Assembly: GCA_964410625.1 (NCBI GenBank)
Contig: CAYPHY010000002.1
Span: 232,617 to 296,616, forward strand
Direction of reading: 5' to 3'
Origin: CAYPHY01 sp964410625
Lineage (GTDB): Bacteria; Chloroflexota; Anaerolineae; Promineifilales; Promineifilaceae
DNA length: 64,000 bases
The translations under genes and the position numbers were made by a program. Positions 59,371-64,000 of the stretch are shown in pieces (position 1 is the first letter of the stretch; each line of letters starts with the position of its first letter). Below the pieces are notes generated by a model. The model saw only the letters and a program-made list of their open reading frames with translations, was not told the DNA's origin and made no database searches.

Positions 59371-59538
59371 CGCCAATCCACCAAACGGTTGATCGGCCGC
59401 TCCATCACGCGGTTTTCCAAAACCCAACAGCGGATGGGTTACGGCCGCGTCCTCAACAGGCATACTGTAGACAGCAATCAAACGGGGGCATCGCCCCCTT
59501 ATACACTATCTTTGCAGTTTTTGTAATAGTAAAAAAAG

Positions 59539-59634
59539 GGACGCAGATCAGCGCTGATCATTCGCGAATTGACGCTGATCCATTCTAAAAATCAGCGTTA
59601 ATCTGCGTTGTATCAGCGAAAATCAGCGTCCGCT
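59539..59634. repeat. Family H hairpin (GCTGATC/ATCAGCG words)
   Basis: GACGCAGATCAGCGCTGATC and TTCGCGAATTGACGCTGATCC pair with AATCAGCGTTAATCTGCG and TATCAGCGAAAATCAGCGTC. It precedes the ABC exporter operon. Confidence 0.8.
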
Positions 59635-59660
59635 TTCAAAGTGCAAACAGAGTACTTATA

Positions 59661-59715
59661 GAAAGGAAAAGAAGAACGATATGCAACCAATTATCTCAGT
59701 GCAAAATTTACAGAA
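59661..59715 (+). other. Duplicated contig end (55 bp)
   Basis: Identical over 55 bp to 59816-59870, on the other side of the 100-N run; it contains a second copy of the ABC gene ATG and first 12 codons. Best explained as an unmerged assembly overlap, not as a true repeat. Confidence 0.85.
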
Positions 59716-59815
59716 NNNNNNNNNNNNNNNNNNNNNNNNNNNNNNNNNNNNNNNNNNNNNNNNNNNNNNNNNNNNNNNNNNNNNNNNNNNNNNNNNNNNN
59801 NNNNNNNNNNNNNNN
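59716..59815. other. Assembly gap (100 N)
   Basis: Exactly 100 N, the conventional placeholder for a gap of unknown size. Confidence 0.98.
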
Positions 59816-59835
59816 GAAAGGAAAAGAAGAACGAT

Positions 59836-60747
59836 ATGCAACCAATTATCTCAGTGCAAAATTTACAGAAACGTTATGGGGATATGGTAGCGGTCAACGA
59901 CATCAGCTTTGATGTCCAACCTGGCGAGATATTCACCATCGTCGGACCAAACGGCGCGGGCAAGACTTCAACGGTTGAATCCATCATCGGTCTGCGTAAG
60001 CCCGATAGCGGCTCCGTCTCGCTTCTGGGCATGGACCCGCAGCAACAACGGGCGGAGATAGCGCAACGAATTGGCGTCCAACTGCAACACGCCAAACTCC
60101 ACGACCGCCTCAAGGTGTGGGAAGCGTTCGACCTCTTCCGCACCTTCTATCGCCGCACCATCCCCTGGGAACCCCTGCTGGAGCATTGGGGGTTGAGCGA
60201 AAAGCGCAACACGGCCGTGGACAAACTCTCCGGCGGCCAGCAGCAACGGCTATTTATCGCCCTCGCCTTGCTCAACGACCCAGAGGTGGTGTTTCTTGAT
60301 GAGTTGACCACCGGCCTCGACCCGCAGGCACGCCGGGCGACGTGGGAGCTGGTGCGAGATGTGCGCGAACAGGGCAAGACGGTCATCCTCATCACCCACT
60401 TCATGGACGAGGCGCAGGAGTTGGCCGACCGGGTGGCGATCATCGATCATGGCAAACTGATCGCGCTCGACACACCGGCCAATCTGATTAAAGGCTTGAA
60501 CCAGGAGAAACGGGTTATTTTCACACCCAATACCTCCTTCAACCCGGAACTATTACGCCATAACAACGGGGTGACGGGCTATGAATGGAACGGCCGCCAA
60601 CTCATTGTACGCGGTCAGGGAGCATTGCTGCAACATGTGGCGGCCGAATTGGAGACCCAGGGCGTCACCCCCACCGACCTACGCCTGGAAAGCGCATCCT
60701 TAGAAGATGTCTTCCTGACGCTGACGGGGAAGCAGATTAGGGACTAA
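59836..60747 (+). CDS. ABC-2 type exporter ATP-binding protein
   Basis: 303 residues. Walker A GPNGAGKTSTVES, signature LSGGQQQRLFIAL, Walker B VVFLDELTTGLDPQARR, switch histidine LITHFMDEAQELADRV, and a C-terminal DUF4162-like tail (SLEDVFLTLTGKQIRD). It pairs with the permease 128 bp downstream to export a drug, lipid or polysaccharide; LiaSR-type regulators follow, as in many stress-induced exporters. GAAAGGAAAAG lies 8-15 bases before the ATG. The stop TAA sits in family A words (ATTAGGGACTAAG). Confidence 0.92.
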   Translation: MQPIISVQNLQKRYGDMVAVNDISFDVQPGEIFTIVGPNGAGKTSTVESIIGLRKPDSGSVSLLGMDPQQQRAEIAQRIGVQLQHAKLHDRLKVWEAFDLFRTFYRRTIPWEPLLEHWGLSEKRNTAVDKLSGGQQQRLFIALALLNDPEVVFLDELTTGLDPQARRATWELVRDVREQGKTVILITHFMDEAQELADRVAIIDHGKLIALDTPANLIKGLNQEKRVIFTPNTSFNPELLRHNNGVTGYEWNGRQLIVRGQGALLQHVAAELETQGVTPTDLRLESASLEDVFLTLTGKQIRD

Positions 60748-60858
60748 GAGATTAGGAGACTAAGAGACTGAGAGATTATGAGACTGAGAGATTGAGAGAC
60801 TAACCGGAAGCTTGGAGTCTCTCATTCTCCTAGTCTCCCAGTCTCCTGGTCTCCTTCT
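60744..60858. repeat. Long family A hairpin between exporter genes
   Basis: GGGACTAAGAGATTAGGAG and GACTGAGAGATTATGAGAC on the left; GGAGTCTCTCATTCTCC, TAGTCTCCCAGTCTCC and TGGTCTCC on the right, around CCGGAAGCTTGG. It includes the stop codon of the ATPase gene. Confidence 0.85.
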
Positions 60859-60875
60859 ACAAAAGGATTTTTACG

Positions 60876-61613
60876 ATGAACACACTCGCAAAAGTAACCT
60901 GGACAGAGTTGAAACTTTACTTTCGTGAACCGATTGGGACGTTTTTTACGCTGGCGTTTCCCTTATTGATTCTGGTACTGTTTGGCAGCATTTTCGGTAA
61001 CAATCCATCGGCCGAGCTAGGCGGCATGGGCCGTCTCGACCTGACCACGCCGGGATATGTCGGCTTGATCATCGGCAACATCGGCCTGATCGGCCTGCCG
61101 ATTACGCTGGCTTCCTATCGCGAAAATGGCATCCTGCGTCGCTATCAGGCCACGCCAATCCAGCCCACCACCATTCTGTGGGCGCAAGTGCTGGTCAGTG
61201 TCTTGATAACTTTCCTCGGTACAGGCTTGTTGATGCTGGAGGGGAGATTGCTCTTTGACCTGGTTTGGCCGGCCGTTTCCTGGCAGTTGGCGCTGGCAAT
61301 CATTCTCAGTGGGTTGAGTTTCTTTGCGGTGGGCTTTGTCCTGGCTGGACTGTTGCCCACGCCGCGCAGCGCCCAGGCAGCAGGCATGGCCCTCTTTTAC
61401 CCGATGCTCTTCCTCTCTGGCGCCGCCTTCCCGCGCTTCATCATGCCGGAGACGGTGCAACGGGTCGCTGAGTTTCTGCCGCTGACTCATGTGGTCATGC
61501 TCCTGGAAGACCTCTGGATCTCCGGCACATGGAATCTGACCTCGCTGGGGGTCGTTGTGGGGATGCTACTACTCAGTCTATTCGTCTCCGGTCGCACGTT
61601 CCGCTGGGAGTGA
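60876..61613 (+). CDS. ABC-2 type transporter permease
   Basis: 245 residues, six membrane helices. Start LAKVTWTELKLYFREPIGTF with the ABC-2 amphipathic helix; then LAFPLLILVLFGSIFG, YVGLIIGNIGLIGLPITLAS, ENGILRRYQATPIQPTTILW, and the ABC-2 signature near LFYPMLFLSGAAFPRFIMPE. It is the channel partner of the preceding ATPase. A perfect terminator hairpin follows at 61626-61676. Confidence 0.92.
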   Translation: MNTLAKVTWTELKLYFREPIGTFFTLAFPLLILVLFGSIFGNNPSAELGGMGRLDLTTPGYVGLIIGNIGLIGLPITLASYRENGILRRYQATPIQPTTILWAQVLVSVLITFLGTGLLMLEGRLLFDLVWPAVSWQLALAIILSGLSFFAVGFVLAGLLPTPRSAQAAGMALFYPMLFLSGAAFPRFIMPETVQRVAEFLPLTHVVMLLEDLWISGTWNLTSLGVVVGMLLLSLFVSGRTFRWE

Positions 61614-61625
61614 GTTAGAAGGTTG

Positions 61626-61676
61626 AAGGATGAAGGCTGAAGGATGAAGATATTTCATCCTTCAGCCTTCATCCTT
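61626..61676 (+). terminator. Perfect 23-bp hairpin terminator (family I words)
   Basis: AAGGATGAAGGCTGAAGGAT... (61626-61648), loop GATAT, exact reverse complement (61654-61676), then TTTA. It ends the exporter operon. Each arm is itself a series of GAAGGAT-type 7-bp words. Confidence 0.75.
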
Positions 61677-61725
61677 TTTATGATCGCGTCCCCGTGAAAT
61701 TTGGTACACTTGACGAGATAGCTTA

Positions 61726-61742
61726 GAAACCAAGTTTCTACT
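61726..61742. repeat. AGAAACCAAGTTTCT palindrome
   Basis: Variant of the palindrome pair at 8660-8721, just upstream of the LiaS-type kinase gene. Confidence 0.6.
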
Positions 61743-61751
61743 GAGAACTTC

Positions 61752-63059
61752 ATGTTAGACGATAAACAACACCAGGAAGCGGCCGAACAGTCCGACATTT
61801 GGGATCGCCTGAGCTGGGTTTGGTCTGCCCTTTATTATCTGACGCTTTTCCTCTCGGCCTATCTCGCGCTCAGCGACCCCGACCTATCCGCCAGTGAGCG
61901 GAGTTGGATTATCGGCGGGACGATCTTCCTCGCCGTGTGGCAAGGACTGTTAATCGCCTACATGCGCACGGCCAATTATCGCGAACGGCCGCTTTTCCCT
62001 ATCATCTACCTCGCTGTTTTGATCGCCTGTTGGTACTGGTTGGCAGGCATTGACCCCCCCTTTTACTTTCTCCTTTTTCCCATTTTCAACCATATCTTTT
62101 CCCTGCTGCAAATGCGTCTGGCTATTCCAGTGAGTCTCATGCTTTCTGTGCTGGTCGCCATTTCACAACTGCGCGGCCAGGGGCCAATTACGCTAGACAA
62201 CCCCATTATCTGGATCTACCTGGTATTGGGCGGTTTCGGTGTTGTCTTTTCCCTGTGGCTCCAGGCGATTATTGCTCAGAGCGCACGCCGACGAGAGCTA
62301 ATCAATGAATTACGACGTACCCAGGCGACTTTGGCCGAGTCGGAACGGAACGCCGGGATATTGGCCGAGCGGCAGCGACTGGCCCGCGAAATCCATGATA
62401 CCTTAGCCCAGGGGTTCACCAGCATCATCATGCATCTGGAGGCAGCCGAACAAGCCCTTCCCGACGATCTCGATACCGTCCATCGCTATTTGGACCAGTC
62501 GCGCCGCATTGCCCGCGACAGCCTCGACCAGGCGCGTCAGGTGGTGAATGACTTACGCCCCGATCTGTTGCAGCGCGAACCGCTGCCGAGTGCGATTGAA
62601 CGAGTTGTCCGGCGTTGGTCAGAAGAAAGTGGGATCGCGGCCGAAGCAGTGACCACCGGCACAGTTTACTCGCTGCATCCCCAAGTGGAAGTGACGCTCC
62701 TCCGCGCCACCCAAGAAGCCCTGGCCAATGTCCGCAAACACGCCCAGGCCAGCAAAGCGGCCGTTACCCTCTCCTACATGGATGATGTGGTGATGCTGGA
62801 TGTGCAGGATGATGGCGTTGGCTTGAAGAAGAGATTAGAGATTGAGAGATTAGAGACTGAACCTAATCTTCAATCTTCAATCTCCAATCTCCTAATCTCC
62901 CAATCTCCCAATCTCTCTTCTCCCGGTGGCTTCGGTCTGCGGGCGATGGGTGAACGGGTTGCCATGTTGAATGGTACTATTTTGCTGGAGAGCACTCCGA
63001 ATGAGGGGACGACACTGGTGGTGGAAATTCCGACAGGGCAGGTGGAGGGTGGTGAGTAG
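61752..63059 (+). CDS. LiaS-type sensor histidine kinase
   Basis: 435 residues. Five or six N-terminal membrane helices (LSWVWSALYYLTLFLSAYLA, WIIGGTIFLAVWQGLLIAYM, YLAVLIACWYWLAGIDPPFY and more) lead into a HisKA_3 dimerisation domain (H box LAREIHDTLAQGFTSIIMHL) and a HATPase (N box ATQEALANVRKHA, G1 DVQDDGVGL, G2 GGFGLRAMGERV). Between G1 and G2, in the ATP lid, about 30 extra residues (RLEIERLETEPNLQSSISNL) are encoded by a family A hairpin at 62829-62921. It phosphorylates the regulator encoded next. The stop TAG is in family D words. Confidence 0.9.
   Translation: MLDDKQHQEAAEQSDIWDRLSWVWSALYYLTLFLSAYLALSDPDLSASERSWIIGGTIFLAVWQGLLIAYMRTANYRERPLFPIIYLAVLIACWYWLAGIDPPFYFLLFPIFNHIFSLLQMRLAIPVSLMLSVLVAISQLRGQGPITLDNPIIWIYLVLGGFGVVFSLWLQAIIAQSARRRELINELRRTQATLAESERNAGILAERQRLAREIHDTLAQGFTSIIMHLEAAEQALPDDLDTVHRYLDQSRRIARDSLDQARQVVNDLRPDLLQREPLPSAIERVVRRWSEESGIAAEAVTTGTVYSLHPQVEVTLLRATQEALANVRKHAQASKAAVTLSYMDDVVMLDVQDDGVGLKKRLEIERLETEPNLQSSISNLLISQSPNLSSPGGFGLRAMGERVAMLNGTILLESTPNEGTTLVVEIPTGQVEGGE
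62829..62921. repeat. Family A hairpin inside the kinase gene
   Basis: GAAGAGATTAGAGATTGAGAG and ATTAGAGACTGA (left) pair with TCTTCAATCTTCAATCTCC and AATCTCCTAATCTCCC (right). The element is in frame, inserted in the ATP-lid loop of the kinase domain, and of the same type as the intergenic hairpins. Confidence 0.88.
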
Positions 63060-63125
63060 CAAGTGGTAGGTGGCAAGCAGCAAGTGGCAAGTGGCAGGTG
63101 GCAAATGGCAGGTGGCAGGTGGGCG
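63045..63125. repeat. Family D tandem words
   Basis: GGTGGTGAGTAGCAAGTGG, TAGGTGGCAAGCAGCAAGTGG and CAAGTGGCAGGTGGCAAATGG. It begins before the kinase stop codon (GAG TAG) and reaches almost to the regulator start; there is no inverted partner. Confidence 0.85.
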
Positions 63126-63151
63126 ATGAGTGAACCGCAGGTGGATGGAAG

Positions 63152-63784
63152 ATGGCAGTGATACGGATTGTGATTGTTGACGACCATATGGTGGTGCGCG
63201 AAGGGCTGAAGGGTATTTTGGAGGGACAGCCGGATTTCGAGTTGGTTGGGGAAGCGGGCGACGGTCACGCGGCCGTGCGCCTGGTCAACGAACTGGCCCC
63301 TGATGTCCTCTTGCTCGACTTGCGTATGCCAGGACTAGACGGGGTAGGGACGATTCGCAGCCTGCGAGGGGCGGGAAACCGGGTCGGCGTGCTGGTACTG
63401 ACCACCTATGACAGCGATGCCGACATCGTTCCGGCGATAGAGGCAGGCGCCACCGGCTATCTACTCAAGGACGCGCCACGCGATGAACTGTTTCGCGCCA
63501 TTCGCGCCACCGCTCGTGGCGAATCGGTGCTGGCCCCGGCCGTTGCCACGCGGTTGATGACGCGGATGCGCGCCCCCGCCCAGGAGCAGTTAAGTGCGCG
63601 GGAGATCGAAGTCCTGGAATGGGTGGCGCGGGGAAAGAGCAACCGGGAGATCGGCCGCCAACTGCACATCAGCGAAGCGACCGTCAAAACCCATCTGATC
63701 CATATCTTTGGCAAATTAGGCGTTTCCGGCCGCACCGAAGCCGTGACCGTCGCCCTGGAACGCAACATCCTCCACCTTGATTAG
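63152..63784 (+). CDS. LuxR/NarL-type response regulator (LiaR-like)
   Basis: 210 residues. Receiver domain (IRIVIVDDHMVVREGLKGIL; phosphorylated aspartate in DVLLLDLRMPGLDGVG; LVLTTYDSDADIV with conserved T; YLLKDAPRDELFRAI with conserved K) and a C-terminal LuxR helix-turn-helix (LSAREIEVLEWVARGKSNRE, ISEATVKTHLIHIFGKLGVS). It is the partner of the kinase 92 bp upstream and probably controls the ABC-2 exporter. GGAAG precedes the ATG. Confidence 0.95.
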   Translation: MAVIRIVIVDDHMVVREGLKGILEGQPDFELVGEAGDGHAAVRLVNELAPDVLLLDLRMPGLDGVGTIRSLRGAGNRVGVLVLTTYDSDADIVPAIEAGATGYLLKDAPRDELFRAIRATARGESVLAPAVATRLMTRMRAPAQEQLSAREIEVLEWVARGKSNREIGRQLHISEATVKTHLIHIFGKLGVSGRTEAVTVALERNILHLD

Positions 63785-63817
63785 CACTTGCACTTTGCAT
63801 CGAAATTACGCAGATTA

Positions 63818-63863
63818 ACGCGAATTTAGGCCATTTTCGCGTCAATTCGCGCCAATTCGTTGC
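63818..63863. repeat. Family H/F hairpin (TTAACGCGAATTT / TTCGCGTCAATTC)
   Basis: CAGATTAACGCGAATTTAGG and TTTTCGCGTCAATTCGCGCC pair over about 15 bp; downstream of the response regulator. Confidence 0.7.
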
Positions 63864-63895
63864 TAAAAAACGTAGCTGCATAAGTTTTATAGATG

Positions 63896-63924
63896 TTGCG
63901 TCTACCCCTGGGATAATTTATACT
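63896..63924 (+). promoter_or_regulatory. Promoter before the last gene
   Basis: TTGCGT (63896-63901), 17 bp, TATACT (63919-63924), 34 bp before the ATG at 63959. Confidence 0.6.
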
Positions 63925-63958
63925 GCTCCATACGGTTGGATGACGAGGGTGCAAGCAC

Positions 63959-64000
63959 ATGGGATCAGCGACAAACGAAGAAATTATCCCCTTTTTGCGG
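63959..64000 (+). CDS. Start of a gene cut by the window end
   Basis: ATG 63959 with GAGGGT 8 bases upstream and a promoter at 63896-63924. Only 14 codons are visible (MGSATNEEIIPFLR), too few to identify the product. Confidence 0.55.
   Translation, partial: MGSATNEEIIPFLR

Larger units (their letters stand above)
59317..59835. other. 519-bp region with repeats and an assembly gap
   Basis: Holds the family K stem (59344-59370), the family H hairpin (59539-59634), a left 55-bp copy of the ABC gene start (59661-59715) and 100 N. No independent gene is supported. An apparent small frame across the N run is meaningless. Confidence 0.8.

Noticed and set aside
59317..59481. 55-codon extension of the N-formylglutamate amidohydrolase
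   Set aside because: It passes through a family K stem (LTRVANPRYRW) and lies upstream of a GTG with a good ribosome site; similar stems occur between genes elsewhere.
59681..59890. Small frame spanning the N run
   Set aside because: It is an artefact of the duplicated contig end and the gap.

Overview
The window is a bacterial chromosome segment, very probably from a Chloroflexota species (Anaerolineae/Ardenticatenia-like). This is inferred from the gene mix: actinobacterial-type xylose isomerase, tungsten aldehyde:ferredoxin oxidoreductase, many VWA, DUF4352 and Calx-beta surface proteins, a system-I cytochrome c maturation cluster and an ECF42 sigma factor. No rRNA is present to confirm it. 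The sequence is a metagenome-style scaffold: a run of 100 N (59716-59815) is flanked by two identical 55-bp copies of the same sequence, so that gap is almost certainly an unmerged contig overlap.

Layout. 1-5.1 kb: a 5'-truncated VWA membrane protein, a small DUF6295 protein, a dienelactone hydrolase, a TlpA-type thioredoxin and a DUF433/PIN-like toxin-antitoxin pair. 5.3-8.4 kb: rimO, a RodZ-like protein and rplI (L9 with an acidic tail). 8.9-14.2 kb: accessory genes, including a nucleotidyltransferase, an AT-rich triple-DUF4352 lipoprotein and a RarA ATPase fused to a methyltransferase-like domain. 14.2-19.1 kb: xylose use (xylA, xylB) with a glyoxalase-fold gene and acetyltransferases. 19.2-25.2 kb: a phosphoesterase, two divergent CPA2 antiporters, and a MNT/HEPN pair broken by a stop codon and a rearrangement that left a luciferase-like fragment. 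25.2-32.6 kb: AOR, class III aminotransferase and polyamine-type ABC transporter genes potABC (no potD seen). 32.7-39.8 kb: EthD-like protein, diheme cytochrome c, a CcmI-like zinc-ribbon protein, CcmG, CcmH, CcmF, CcmE (CxxxY variant) and a DUF2007 protein. 40-51.1 kb: hicAB with a shifted hicA 5' end, ClbS/DinB-like, YgfZ, MgtC, an unknown conserved protein, a DGPF/ECF42 pair, a PAS histidine kinase, a GNAT, a CYTH protein, msrPQ, tRNA-Pro(GGG) and a four-helix membrane protein. 51.1-59.3 kb: surface proteins (one with a degenerate sortase-like domain), a Uma2 nuclease, a GT39-like glycosyltransferase, a short photolyase-like flavoprotein and an N-formylglutamate amidohydrolase. 59.8-64 kb: an ABC-2 exporter followed by a LiaSR-type two-component system.

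Two DNA-level features stand out. (1) The hexamer CGGCCG is extremely frequent in most genes, in every reading frame (19 copies counted in bases 1-2529, 12 in xylB), and absent from the AT-rich lipoprotein gene. (2) Almost every intergenic gap carries a low-complexity hairpin built from short, slightly varied words of 7-10 bp on one arm and their reverse complement on the other. Families used in the entries: A (GAGACTAG/GAGATTGG), B (GAGTGAT/GAGTGGC), C (CAGTAGG/CAGTAAG), D (GTGGCAA/GTGGCAG), E (ACCAATAC/ACCAATAT), F (AATTCGTG), G (ACGCAAAG), H (ACGCAGATT/ATCAGCGT), I (GAAGGAT), K (single strong stems such as GTAGCGCGGGTTGGC), L (CATTCTGAACG) and M (GGGGAGCAG). They often supply the stop codon of the adjacent gene, they nest inside each other, and several lie in frame inside genes (VWA protein, cytochrome c, CcmH, glycosyltransferase, LiaS-type kinase), where they encode linkers, a membrane segment or signal-peptide residues. 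I consider this hairpin system the most interesting content of the window.
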